In this document: in pieces, positions 56,202-64,000 of the stretch | Numbering within the stretch: position 1 is the stretch's first letter | Layout: every line of letters starts with the position of its first letter | Assembly: GCF_023721835.1 (NCBI RefSeq) | Contig: NZ_JAMKFE010000008.1 | Location: forward strand, 182,588 to 246,587 | DNA: 64,000 nucleotides | Source: Caldimonas mangrovi | GTDB taxonomy: Bacteria > Pseudomonadota > Gammaproteobacteria > Burkholderiales > Burkholderiaceae_C | Direction: 5' to 3' | Notes under the pieces: generated by a model | The model's input: only the letters and a program-made list of their open reading frames with translations | The model's database searches: none | What the model was told of the DNA's origin: nothing | Made by a program: the position numbers and the translations under genes

Positions 56202-59200
56202 ATGCAAGACATGGACCCGATTGCTTCGCCGCCGCTGCCTGCGCCCGGTGCCACCTCCGGCACCGGCGAGGCGCTGCAACGCGTGATCAAGGTCCGGCGA
56301 GACTACAACAGCTGGGTGGCCAGCGAAACCCTGGAGGACTACGCGCTGCGCTTCACGCCGCGAGCCTTCCGCAAGTGGTCGGAACTGCGGGTGGCGAACA
56401 CCGCGTTCGGTGCCGCCTCGTTCCTGGTGCTGGAGGCGGTGGGCGCCACGCTGCTGGTCGAGTACGGCTTTCTCAATGCCTTCTGGGCCATCGTCACCAC
56501 CGGGCTGATCATCTTCCTGGCCGGGCTGCCGATCAGCGTCTACGCCGCCCGGCACGGCGTCGACATGGACCTGCTGACCCGCGGCGCCGGCTTCGGCTAC
56601 ATCGGCTCGACCATCACCTCGCTGATCTACGCCAGCTTCACTTTCATTTTCTTCGCGCTCGAGGCGGCCATCATGGCGTACGCCCTCGAACTCGCCTTCG
56701 ACATCCCGCCCGCGTGGGGTTACCTGATCTGTGCGCTGGTCGTCCTCCCGCTCGTCACGCACGGCGTCACCGTGATCAGCCGGTTGCAGGTGTGGACGCA
56801 GCCGGTCTGGCTGGTGATGCTGGTGCTGCCCTTCGTCTATGTGTTCGACCAGAACCCGGCGGCGCTGACCGGGCTGATCGGGTACGGCGGCCAGGGCGGC
56901 GGGCCGGCGCAGTTCGACCTGCTGCAGTTCGGTGCCGCGATGACGGTGGGCGTGGCGCTGATGACGCAGATGGGCGAGCAGGTCGACTACCTGCGCTTCA
57001 TGCCCGAGAAAACCCCCCGCAACCGCGTGCGCTGGTGGGCCGGCGTGTTGATCGGCGGCCCCGGCTGGGTGGTGCCTGGCGTGTTGAAGATGCTGGGCGG
57101 CGCGTTGCTCGCGTACCTGGCGATCAGCCATTCGGTGCCGGTGGACCGGGCGGTGGACCCGAACCAGATGTACCTGGTGGCGTATGGCTATGTCTTTTCT
57201 CACGTGGGTTGGGCCGTGGCTGCGACCGCCGTGTTCGTCGTGATCTCGCAGCTCAAGATCAACGTCACCAACGCCTACGCCGGCTCGCTCGCGTGGAGCA
57301 ACTTCTTCGCTCGCGTCACGCACAGCCACCCCGGGCGGGTGGTGTGGGTGGTGTTCAACACGCTGATCGCGCTGATGCTGATGGAGCTCAACGTCTTCCA
57401 GGCGCTGGGCAAGGTGCTGGGGCTGTACTCCAACATCGCCATCTCGTGGATGATGGCCGTGGTGGCCGACCTGGTGATCAACAAGCCGCTGAAGCTGTCG
57501 CCGCCGGGCATCGAGTTCAAGCGTGCGCACCTGTACGACGTGAACCCGGTCGGCGTCGGTGCCATGGGCATTGCTTCGCTGCTGTCGGTCGCCGCCAACC
57601 TGGGCTTCTTCGGTCCCGCGTTCGAGGCGTTCTCGGCGCTGATCGCCCTGTTGACCGCATTCATCGCCGCACCGGCGATCGCCTGGATCACGAAAGGCCG
57701 CTACTACCTCGCGCGGCGGCCCGAGCCGCCGCTGGCCACGTCGGCCGGCGGCTTGAAGGGCGTGTACCGCTGCACCGTGTGCGAAGGCGAATACGAGCGC
57801 GACGACATGGCGCGCTGCCCGGCCTACCAGGGCATGATCTGCTCGCTGTGCTGCTCGCTCGACGCGCGCTGCCACGACCTGTGCAAGCCGCAGGCGCGGT
57901 TGTCGGCGCAATGGCTGGCCGCCGCGAAAGCCTTGCTGCCGCGGCCGGTGTGGGCACGGCTGAACACCGAGCTGGGTCACTTCCTGCTGCTGATGGGCGT
58001 GATCGTGCCGGCGCTGGGCGTGCTGTTCATGCTGGTCTATCACCAGGAGCTGCGGTCCTTCGGCACCCGCGCGGCGGAGCTGGAGCCGGCGCTGCGCCTC
58101 GCCTTCGTGAAGGTGTATGCGTCGCTGGTGGTGGTCGGCGGCGTGGTGGCCTGGTGGCTGGTGCTGGCCCACAAGAGCCGCCAGGTGGCGCAGGAGGAAT
58201 CCAACCGCCAGACGCATCTGCTGGTGCGCGAGATCGATTCGCACCGACGCACCGACGAACAGTTGCAGCAGGCCAAGCGCCAGGCCGAGCAGGCCAACCA
58301 GGCCAAGAGCCGCTACATCTCGGCCATCAGCCACGAGCTGCGTACGCCGCTCAACAGCATCCTGGGCTATGCACAGTTGCTCGACGAGGACGACAGCCTG
58401 CCGGCGCACCGCAGGCAGGCCGTGACCGTGATCCGCCGCGGTGGCGACCACCTGCTGTCGCTGATCGAGGGCACCTTGGACATTGCCCGCATCGAAAGCG
58501 GCAAGCTCACGCTCGACGTCAAGCCGATGCGCTTTGCCGAATGCGTGCAGCAGATTGCCCGCATGTTCGAGCTGCAGGCGGCCGGCAAGGGCATCGCGTT
58601 CGAGACGCAGTTTCTCGGCACCGTGCCCGACGTGGTGCGTGCCGACGAGAAGCGCTTGCGGCAGATCCTGCTCAACGTGGCGGGCAATGCGGTGAAGTTC
58701 ACCACCAGCGGCCGCGTCGTGTTCCGCCTGAAATACGCACGTGAGCTGGCGCTGTTCGAGATCGAGGACACCGGGCCCGGCATCGCGCCCGAGGAGATCA
58801 GCCGCATCTTCGAGCCCTTCGCGCGTGGGTCGGCCGCCGGCAGCGGCCCGAGCGGCGGCACCGGCCTGGGGCTGACGATCAGCAAGATGCTGACCGACCT
58901 GATGGGCGGCGAGATGACCGTGAGCAGCACCGTGGGGCAGGGCACGCTGTTTCGCATCCGCCTGTTCCTGCCGCAGCTGCATGCCGCCGTGGCCGAGCAG
59001 GTGTTGCCGAAGCCGCGCACGGGCTACCTGGGGCCGCGTCGGCGCATCCTGGTGGTCGACAACGAGGAAGACGACCGCGGCCTGCTGGTGAGCCTGCTGG
59101 AACCGCTGGGCTTCGAGCTGCGGCAGGCGGCGTCCGGGCATGCCTGCCTGGACCTGCTGCGCGCCTCGGCTTTCGAGCCCGACGCGATCTTCATGGACCT

Positions 59201-59678
59201 GGCGATGCCCGGCATCGACGGCTGGGAGACGATACGCACGATACGCCGGGAAAGCCTGAGCGGTGCGCACGTGGCGATCGTCTCGGCCAACGCCTTCGAC
59301 AAGGGGCTGGACAACGACGTCGGCATCACGCCGGCGGACTTCCTGGTCAAGCCGGTGCGCCTGAGCGAACTGCTCGACTGGCTGGGACAGCGGCTGCAAC
59401 TCGAATGGACCGACACGGCCCGCGTAGCGCCGCAGCCCGCACCAGTGCCGACGGTGGCCGAGAACGCCGTGCCGCCCGAACACCGCCTGCAGGCCTTGCA
59501 GGAGCTGATCGACCTGGGCTATTTCAGAGGCATTCTCAAGCTGCTCGACGAGATCGAGGCGGAGGACGCCCGCCACGGGGCCTATGTTCGCCGCCTGCGC
59601 GAGCTGGCGCGACAGTTCCAGCTCGAAGCCATGACCCACGTTCTGCGCCAGGCCCGCGATGACAGCCATGCTTTCTGA
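56202..59678 (+). CDS. NCS1-type permease fused to hybrid histidine kinase
   Basis: An 1158-residue fusion. Residues 1-510: about 12 membrane helices of the NCS1 (cytosine/purine/allantoin/hydantoin) permease family, with RDYNSWVASETLEDYAL ahead of helix 1. Residues 524-561: eight cysteines (524, 527, 539, 547, 550, 551, 557, 561), a metal- or Fe-S-binding-looking segment. Two further helices (about 585-610, 628-660), a coiled coil (about 665-700), a HisKA domain with His711 in ISHELRTPLN, an HATPase domain (NVAGNAVKF, DTGPGIAPEE, GGTGLGLTI), a receiver domain with Asp999 in FMDLAMPGIDG and Lys in DFLVKP, and a C-terminal helical region of about 100 residues. I read it as a transporter-shaped sensor, possibly also a transporter. 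Start: ATG 56202 or 56211; neither has a strong ribosome site. Confidence 0.9.
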   Translation: MQDMDPIASPPLPAPGATSGTGEALQRVIKVRRDYNSWVASETLEDYALRFTPRAFRKWSELRVANTAFGAASFLVLEAVGATLLVEYGFLNAFWAIVTTGLIIFLAGLPISVYAARHGVDMDLLTRGAGFGYIGSTITSLIYASFTFIFFALEAAIMAYALELAFDIPPAWGYLICALVVLPLVTHGVTVISRLQVWTQPVWLVMLVLPFVYVFDQNPAALTGLIGYGGQGGGPAQFDLLQFGAAMTVGVALMTQMGEQVDYLRFMPEKTPRNRVRWWAGVLIGGPGWVVPGVLKMLGGALLAYLAISHSVPVDRAVDPNQMYLVAYGYVFSHVGWAVAATAVFVVISQLKINVTNAYAGSLAWSNFFARVTHSHPGRVVWVVFNTLIALMLMELNVFQALGKVLGLYSNIAISWMMAVVADLVINKPLKLSPPGIEFKRAHLYDVNPVGVGAMGIASLLSVAANLGFFGPAFEAFSALIALLTAFIAAPAIAWITKGRYYLARRPEPPLATSAGGLKGVYRCTVCEGEYERDDMARCPAYQGMICSLCCSLDARCHDLCKPQARLSAQWLAAAKALLPRPVWARLNTELGHFLLLMGVIVPALGVLFMLVYHQELRSFGTRAAELEPALRLAFVKVYASLVVVGGVVAWWLVLAHKSRQVAQEESNRQTHLLVREIDSHRRTDEQLQQAKRQAEQANQAKSRYISAISHELRTPLNSILGYAQLLDEDDSLPAHRRQAVTVIRRGGDHLLSLIEGTLDIARIESGKLTLDVKPMRFAECVQQIARMFELQAAGKGIAFETQFLGTVPDVVRADEKRLRQILLNVAGNAVKFTTSGRVVFRLKYARELALFEIEDTGPGIAPEEISRIFEPFARGSAAGSGPSGGTGLGLTISKMLTDLMGGEMTVSSTVGQGTLFRIRLFLPQLHAAVAEQVLPKPRTGYLGPRRRILVVDNEEDDRGLLVSLLEPLGFELRQAASGHACLDLLRASAFEPDAIFMDLAMPGIDGWETIRTIRRESLSGAHVAIVSANAFDKGLDNDVGITPADFLVKPVRLSELLDWLGQRLQLEWTDTARVAPQPAPVPTVAENAVPPEHRLQALQELIDLGYFRGILKLLDEIEAEDARHGAYVRRLRELARQFQLEAMTHVLRQARDDSHAF

Positions 59679-60627
59679 TCCCTCGCCCGACGCCGTCCGC
59701 ATCGACCGCACCGCGAGCGACGTGGTGCTGATCGTCGACGACGTGCCCGACAACCTGGCTGTGTTGCACGACGCGCTCGACGAGTCGGGCTACACCGTGC
59801 TGGTGGCCACCAACGGCGACAGCGCGCTGCAGCGCGCCGCGCAGGCCGTGCCCGACATCATCCTGCTCGACGCCGTGATGCCCGGCATGGACGGTTTCGA
59901 GGTGGCGCGCCGGCTGAAGGCCCAGCCCGAGACCGGCCACATCCCGATCGTCTTCATGACCGGCCTGACCGAAACCGAGCATGTGGTGGCTGCTTTCCAG
60001 GCCGGCGGGGTCGACTACGTCACCAAGCCCATCAAGCCCAAGGAAGTCCTGGCGCGCATCGTCGCCCACGTGCAAGGCGCACGGCTGGCACGGCAGGCCC
60101 GCAATGCGCTCGATGCCTTCGGGCACGCGACGATGGTGGTGCGCTCGAGCGACGGTCGCGTGGTGTGGCAGACGCCGCTGGCGCGCCGCTTCCTGCAGGA
60201 CTACCTGGGCTGCCGTGAGCCGGTGGTGCCGCAAGCCGTGCTGGCGTGGGTGCGCACGCAGTCAGCCCGCCACCCCGACAGCCGCGAGCCGGTCACGATG
60301 ACCATCGTGCAGGGCGCGCGGCGGCTGGTGTTCGCACTGCACGAGCAGACCGGCGACGGCGAATGGCTGCTGGTGATGCGCGAAGCGTCGGATGCGTCGG
60401 CCATCGACGCCTTGACGCATGCCTTCAGGCTGACCGCCAAGGAAGGCGAGGTGCTGTACTGGGTGGTGAAGGGCAAGACCAACCGCGACATCGCCGACAT
60501 CCTGGGCTCGAGCCCGGCCACCGTGAAGAAGCACCTGGAGCATGTGTTCGAGAAGCTCGGCGTGGAGACGCGGACCGCGGCCGCGGGGCTGGCGATCAGC
60601 AGGGTGGGGCAGCTGGGACACCGGTGA
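59659..60627 (+). CDS. LuxR-type response regulator
   Basis: A 322-residue regulator: receiver domain (about 20-140) with Asp71 in LLDAVMPGMDGFE and Lys in YVTKPIKPKE, a middle region of about 100 residues (GHATMVVRSSDGRVVWQTPL) that looks like a degenerate PAS-type fold, and a C-terminal LuxR helix-turn-helix (LTAKEGEVLYWVVKGKTNRD, then SSPATVKKHLEHVFEKLGVE). It overlaps the permease-kinase gene by 20 bases, so the pair is a two-component system. Likely targets are the divergent urease operon and its own operon; that is an inference from position. Confidence 0.92.
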   Translation: MTAMLSDPSPDAVRIDRTASDVVLIVDDVPDNLAVLHDALDESGYTVLVATNGDSALQRAAQAVPDIILLDAVMPGMDGFEVARRLKAQPETGHIPIVFMTGLTETEHVVAAFQAGGVDYVTKPIKPKEVLARIVAHVQGARLARQARNALDAFGHATMVVRSSDGRVVWQTPLARRFLQDYLGCREPVVPQAVLAWVRTQSARHPDSREPVTMTIVQGARRLVFALHEQTGDGEWLLVMREASDASAIDALTHAFRLTAKEGEVLYWVVKGKTNRDIADILGSSPATVKKHLEHVFEKLGVETRTAAAGLAISRVGQLGHR

Positions 60628-60658
60628 AGCGTGGAAAGCCGAGACGGCAGCGCGCCGC

Positions 60659-61096
60659 TCAAAGGGGAAAGTCGTAGCGGATGAAGCCGTTGAACTTGCC
60701 CACCTTGTCGTACAAGGCGCGCGCAGCGGCGTTGTGCTCTTGCGTCAGCCAGTAGTAGCGCGCGGCCCCCGCCTGCCGGGCCCGTGCTGCCACGGCCTCG
60801 ATGAGCGCCCGGGCAACGCCTTTTCCCCGGGCCTGCGGGGACACGAACAGGTCTTGCAAATAGCAGATCTCGGGGGCCCAGGTGCTCGTGTGGAAAAGGT
60901 AGTGAGCGATGCCAACCATCACGCCATCGGCGCGCGCGCCCATACCGAACACCCCGTCTTGTTCAAGAAGACGGCCCCATGCGGTGTCGTACTCGGCGGC
61001 GGACACCTCGGTCTGGTAGAACGCCTTGTAGCCCCGCGCCAGGGCTTCCCAGCTGGAGCGGTCTTCGGCTGACAGGGGAGAGATGAGCAGGTTCAT
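60659..61096 (-). CDS. GNAT family N-acetyltransferase
   Basis: A 145-residue acetyltransferase. The acetyl-CoA loop is SPQARGKGVARALIEAV (about 87-103), preceded by EICYLQDLFV and followed by YYWLTQEHNAAARALYDKVG. Substrate unknown. It is convergent with the response regulator gene and begins the accessory tail of the window. Confidence 0.88.
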   Translation of the reverse strand: MNLLISPLSAEDRSSWEALARGYKAFYQTEVSAAEYDTAWGRLLEQDGVFGMGARADGVMVGIAHYLFHTSTWAPEICYLQDLFVSPQARGKGVARALIEAVAARARQAGAARYYWLTQEHNAAARALYDKVGKFNGFIRYDFPL

Positions 61097-61150
61097 TGCA
61101 GGTTTCGATCCGGAAAGCAGCCCGATGCCCGCTGCAGGCCCTGTGGCAAG

Positions 61151-61438
61151 CTAGTCGGCACCATCGAGGGTCTCTTGAATGTTCTTGACGGAGCGGCCCG
61201 AGAGCCCGAAGTCATCGCCCGGATCCACCGGCTCCCGATACCGGCGCGAGGGCGCCTGCGCCGATCGATGCACGGCCAAGACGATCGCCGCACCGATCAG
61301 GGGAACGAGCCACACGAGCAGCAGCTGTGCGAGCTTCTGCCTGCGTTCGCAGAGAACATCTCCTACGACGAGGCGGGTGGCTTGGACACTGAGTCCCAAC
61401 GGGATGACGACGATAGCCAGTGCGAGCGCGACTTCCAT
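61151..61438 (-). CDS. small membrane protein of unknown function
   Basis: A 95-residue protein with two hydrophobic helices (about 3-25 and 38-58) and a hydrophilic C-terminus of about 35 residues (PSRRYREPVDPGDDFGLSG). It has no recognised domain. It is 54 bases upstream (on the minus strand) of the acetyltransferase and could share its transcript. Confidence 0.55.
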   Translation of the reverse strand: MEVALALAIVVIPLGLSVQATRLVVGDVLCERRQKLAQLLLVWLVPLIGAAIVLAVHRSAQAPSRRYREPVDPGDDFGLSGRSVKNIQETLDGAD

Positions 61439-61467
61439 GGACGTATGGCGAGCGTTTGAAAGAACCG

Positions 61468-61806
61468 TCAGTCCTCTTCCGAGTCGTCATCTTCATACGG
61501 CTCACAACGCCAGGGGCCGTCTGGGGACTCTCTGTAGGCGGCCCACCCGGCAGGAAGGCCGGACAGGATGCCGATGGAGCTGTCACGCTCGTAGGCGCAG
61601 CCGAGGCAGATGATCTTGCAATCGTCTTCGTCGGTGGCCCCGCCATGCAGCAACTGCCAATCTCCGTCGTGGTCATGGAAGACCTGCAGCACGGGGTCGC
61701 CACCGTGGAGTGCGCGCACCGAGATGTAGGCGAGCCTGTTGATCGGCTCGGAGAAGGGCCATGCTCCTGGCAGGAAAGAATGAGGATGTTCCTCGACGGT
61801 ATCCAT
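61468..61806 (-). CDS. small acidic protein of unknown function
   Basis: A 112-residue soluble acidic protein. Its pattern (RLAYISVRALHGGDPVLQVF, HDHDGDWQLLHGGATDEDDC, then GWAAYRESPDGPW and an acidic tail EDDDSEED) resembles small cytoplasmic immunity-type or SMI-like proteins, but I cannot assign it. The frame stays open to 62664 and overlaps other genes; the ATG at 61806 is the sensible start. Confidence 0.5.
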   Translation of the reverse strand: MDTVEEHPHSFLPGAWPFSEPINRLAYISVRALHGGDPVLQVFHDHDGDWQLLHGGATDEDDCKIICLGCAYERDSSIGILSGLPAGWAAYRESPDGPWRCEPYEDDDSEED

Positions 61807-61949
61807 GAGGCGGCTCAATGAAGTTTCAGCGGGGCTTGGCGGGCGATGGCGCGGGCTGCGGATCGTCTGCTCGATGGGGCGGCTTCTCGGCTGAGATGTC
61901 GTCGACTCGCTGGGTCTACGGGGCGCGCGCAACAGTAAACACAGAACCG

Positions 61950-62339
61950 CTACGCATAAAGCCCCAAGCCCGTCAGCACCGCGACACCGAGAAAGCCTGC
62001 CCAGCCCAGGTGCCGGCCCTTGGTCCCCACCAGTACCAGCAGCGAACACGCCACCATGGCGACCATGATGGCGCGGGCCACGATCAGCACTTCTTGCGCG
62101 TTGGACGAAGGTAGCGAGAAGCCAACGAGCGCTGCCGCGACGCACCAACCGAGCGCCGTGGCCACGTGCCAGCTCGCCCACAGTATGCGAACGTGACCCT
62201 CGCGCAGGAGCGTGCCGCCATCGGTGGGAATGGGGCCTGCCCGCCGCATGCGGTGAAAGACCATGCGCTCCCCCAACACCGAATGCGCCACACCGATCAC
62301 GAAGGTGAGAACCGCCGCTGCGAAGAAATACCAGTTCAT
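61950..62339 (-). CDS. four-helix membrane protein of unknown function
   Basis: A 129-residue integral membrane protein with about four helices (about 2-22, 47-70, 78-98, 105-127). A conserved-looking loop GVAHSVLGERMVFHRMRRAG follows helix 1, and LWASWHVATALGWCVAAALV includes a membrane His. I recognise no family. ATG 62339 is chosen over an upstream in-frame ATG at 62354 because MNWYFFAAAV is a natural helix start. Confidence 0.55.
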   Translation of the reverse strand: MNWYFFAAAVLTFVIGVAHSVLGERMVFHRMRRAGPIPTDGGTLLREGHVRILWASWHVATALGWCVAAALVGFSLPSSNAQEVLIVARAIMVAMVACSLLVLVGTKGRHLGWAGFLGVAVLTGLGLYA

Positions 62340-62450
62340 GCAAGCGCCTTCCAAAGAGTCCGGACGATGTGTTGTGGCTCAACAGCGAAAGCCGGCGGCC
62401 GGCCGCCAGCGCGGCTGCTTGCGCGCATGGCCAGGCCGTGGGCCCGCCAC

Positions 62451-63101
62451 TCACCTTCCATCGATGATGGCCTGATATCGGCGCACCACCTGACCGGCCG
62501 GCGCGGTGGCGTCCGTCGCCACGGGCACGCGCAGCGTTTCCTCGGTGCGATAGGTGTTGACCGTGGCGCTCGAAGTATGGACCGTCGTATTCATAACCAT
62601 GCCGAATTCGATCGACGGAGGGCGGGAGGCGAGGTAACGCACGCTGTGAAGGCGCCGGCCGCACGTCGCCGACAGGGGGAAATAGCCGCCGCCGATCAGC
62701 ACGCCGTCATCGCCGAAGATCACTTCCAGGCCTGCCGCGGGAATGGTCCGCGGCGGTTTGTAGAAGTTGGTCATGACGCTTCCGGCGGGGATGCGCTGTT
62801 CTTCTTCGCAAAAGCGATGGAACTGGTCGGCTGGCACCGTCCAGCGTGCAATGACACTCCGCCCGTTGTACAGCTCGCGAAATACCCGGATCTTGCTCCA
62901 GTAGTGAACGAAGAAGACAGGGCACAGCAGTGCAGGGAACAGCCCCAGCGCCAGCAGCGGGGACCCGGTCCGGCCGGTTTCTCGCATGTCCATCGCGCCC
63001 AGCAGAACAAGAACGATGCTGACGACGGTGGCGAGACCGAAAAGCGCCGCGTTTCGCACGGGATTGCGCACGCCGCTGCTTCTCGCCCGCCGTCTTTTCA
63101 T
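62451..63101 (-). CDS. two-helix membrane protein of unknown function
   Basis: A 216-residue protein: a very basic N-terminus (MKRRRARSSGVRNPVRN), two membrane helices (about 17-36 and 47-66), and a soluble C-terminal domain of about 145 residues containing VPADQFHRFCEEEQRIP and GLEVIFGDDGVLIGGGYFPL. No family recognised. It lies 111 bases from the four-helix gene on the same strand. Confidence 0.55.
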   Translation of the reverse strand: MKRRRARSSGVRNPVRNAALFGLATVVSIVLVLLGAMDMRETGRTGSPLLALGLFPALLCPVFFVHYWSKIRVFRELYNGRSVIARWTVPADQFHRFCEEEQRIPAGSVMTNFYKPPRTIPAAGLEVIFGDDGVLIGGGYFPLSATCGRRLHSVRYLASRPPSIEFGMVMNTTVHTSSATVNTYRTEETLRVPVATDATAPAGQVVRRYQAIIDGR

Positions 63102-63280
63102 CTGCTGCCCTCGGTCACTGCTGGAACCGGCGCGAGCCTTGAGGCTGAACGATTCCGCCCGGAGCTTGCGTCGATGTCATCGGTACACCCATTTGCGTTC
63201 GGTGAGAGTGTCGACGGAATCGGTGCAAGCTCCACGTCCGTTCGATGGAATGATTGGGCATCGTGTCGTTGACGCGCTTC

Positions 63281-63676
63281 TTAGTTCACGGCTCGCATGG
63301 CTAGATATGGGGCAATGAGCAGTGCGGCTGACACACCGAGGGTGACGAGAAGCCACGTGAACCGCTTGGTCCCGAATGCACCAGCTCTCTCGAAGCACTT
63401 TACCGCGACGATTGCGATAGGAAACAACAACAGGGAAAGCGGGAGGAAGTAGGCCGCTCCGACCCCTTCGTGCACATGCCCGGACGTTGCATAAACGGCG
63501 CCCCACACGAGACCCGGCACAAGCGACATGCCGATCAGCGCGCCGCACAGCCCGGCCAATGAAGCTTCTTTTGAGGACGCTTGCGTGTCGATCTGTCGCT
63601 CGATGGGAATACGAAGGGACATCCCCAGTCCTGCAACGGCGACAAAGAGCGCCAAGATTGGTGGTTGCGAATTCAT
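63281..63676 (-). CDS. membrane protein of unknown function next to an insertion sequence
   Basis: A 131-residue protein with about four hydrophobic segments (about 6-22, 42-65, 72-92, 105-127). Its start codon is only 29 bases from the transposase start on the other strand, so its own promoter has probably been replaced or cut by the insertion. No family recognised. Confidence 0.5.
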   Translation of the reverse strand: MNSQPPILALFVAVAGLGMSLRIPIERQIDTQASSKEASLAGLCGALIGMSLVPGLVWGAVYATSGHVHEGVGAAYFLPLSLLLFPIAIVAVKCFERAGAFGTKRFTWLLVTLGVSAALLIAPYLAMRAVN

Positions 63677-63705
63677 CAATCTGAAGCTTTGGAAAGGGGA
63701 AGTCC

Positions 63706-64000
63706 GTGGAGCAGATTACACGAGGCGAACGTTGCCGGGAAGCCACCCGGGTGGGTGTGGACCTGGCCAAGCAGGTGATCCAGGTGCACGCGGTGGATAG
63801 GCGCGGCCGGGTGATCACCAGCCGGGCGCTGCGACGCGATCAGTTCCTGCCATGGTGCGCGCAATTGCCCACTGGTTGCCTCGTGGCGATGGAGGCCAGC
63901 TCAAGCGCCCACCACTGGGGCCGCCGGCTGCAAGCGATGGGGCTGGACGCACGCATCATCTCCGCACAGCTGGCCGCGCCGTACCGCATGCAAGGCCACA
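63706..64000 (+). mobile_element. IS110-family transposase (partial, continues past right edge)
   Basis: The first 98 residues of a DEDD-type transposase. GVDLAKQVIQVHAVDRRGRV carries the first Asp and MEASSSAHHWGRRLQAMGLD the Glu of the catalytic set; IISAQLAAPYRMQGH leads toward the usual KND block outside the window. The start is GTG 63706 with an A/G-rich site (GGAAAGGGGAAG) ahead. IS110 elements move without terminal inverted repeats or target duplication in the ordinary sense, guided by an element-encoded bridge RNA. The left end must lie within the few tens of bases before the gene unless the neighbouring gene was cut. The His-His-Trp pattern is closer to the IS1111 branch. Confidence 0.85.

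Noticed and set aside
56199..59753. 1184-codon open frame on the minus strand opposite the permease-kinase gene
   Set aside because: It is a high-GC antisense shadow: its translation is His/Arg/Gln-rich without any domain, while the plus strand encodes intact permease, kinase and receiver motifs.
1..64000. CRISPR arrays, tRNA or rRNA genes, prophage modules
   Set aside because: I read through for regularly spaced repeats, cloverleaf-like segments and phage structural genes and saw none; a computed tRNA and repeat scan would settle it.

Overview
The window is high-GC chromosomal DNA (roughly two thirds G+C) from a betaproteobacterium of the order Burkholderiales. The Rubrivivax / Leptothrix / Caldimonas-like branch is likely but not proven. 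The evidence is gene order (yceD-rpmF-plsX-fabHDG-acpP-fabF-rpoE-rseA-rseB-mucD-lepA-lepB-rnc-era-recO-pdxJ-acpS-nagZ), a DUF4148 protein, and protein signatures typical of that order. No rRNA, tRNA or CRISPR array was seen. Almost all of the window is coding.

Layout. 1-10.4 kb: a MOSC protein cut by the left edge, an AsmA protein, a UbiH/VisC-type FAD monooxygenase, a DsbC-type periplasmic thiol protein, a DUF4148 protein, an M61 peptidase coupled to a DUF3108 protein, a conserved protein of unknown function and an enoyl-CoA hydratase. 10.4-12.4 kb: a PNPOx-like flavoprotein coupled to lysS. 12.5-20.9 kb: an eight-gene surface-glycan cluster (flippase, acyltransferase, two glycosyltransferases, methyltransferase, sugar aminotransferase, PglC-like phosphoglycosyltransferase, membrane 4,6-dehydratase) on one strand with overlapping start and stop codons. 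20.9-23.8 kb: rhlE and, convergent, an RsmI-like methyltransferase and a Maf pyrophosphatase.

23.9-43.4 kb is a long co-directional core block. It covers fatty-acid and phospholipid initiation (rpmF to fabF), the sigma-E envelope-stress module (rpoE, rseA, rseB, mucD), then translation, secretion and RNA processing (lepA, lepB, rnc, era, recO) and cofactor and cell-wall genes (pdxJ, acpS, nagZ). The 565-base gap between mucD and lepA is A+T-rich. It holds DnaA-box-like sites, an inverted repeat, a probable short structured RNA ending in a terminator, and a ten-codon leader peptide that overlaps the lepA start. 43.4-50.3 kb: rne with a structured leader, diverging from rluC, which is coupled to a HAD phosphatase, a Rieske protein and an SppA-type peptidase.

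50.3-56.1 kb: a urease operon on the minus strand (ureA, a 56-residue histidine-rich membrane protein, ureB, ureC, ureE, ureF, ureG) with an ABC-type binding protein downstream; ureD is not here. Back to back with ureA, 67 bases away, is the most unusual gene of the window: an 1158-residue fusion of an NCS1 nucleobase/allantoin-type permease, an eight-cysteine segment, a histidine kinase and a receiver domain. It overlaps a LuxR-type response regulator. I infer a transporter-shaped sensor for a nitrogen compound that may control urea use. 60.6-64 kb: an accessory tail of a GNAT acetyltransferase and five small unrecognised proteins, ending in an IS110-family transposase cut by the right edge.
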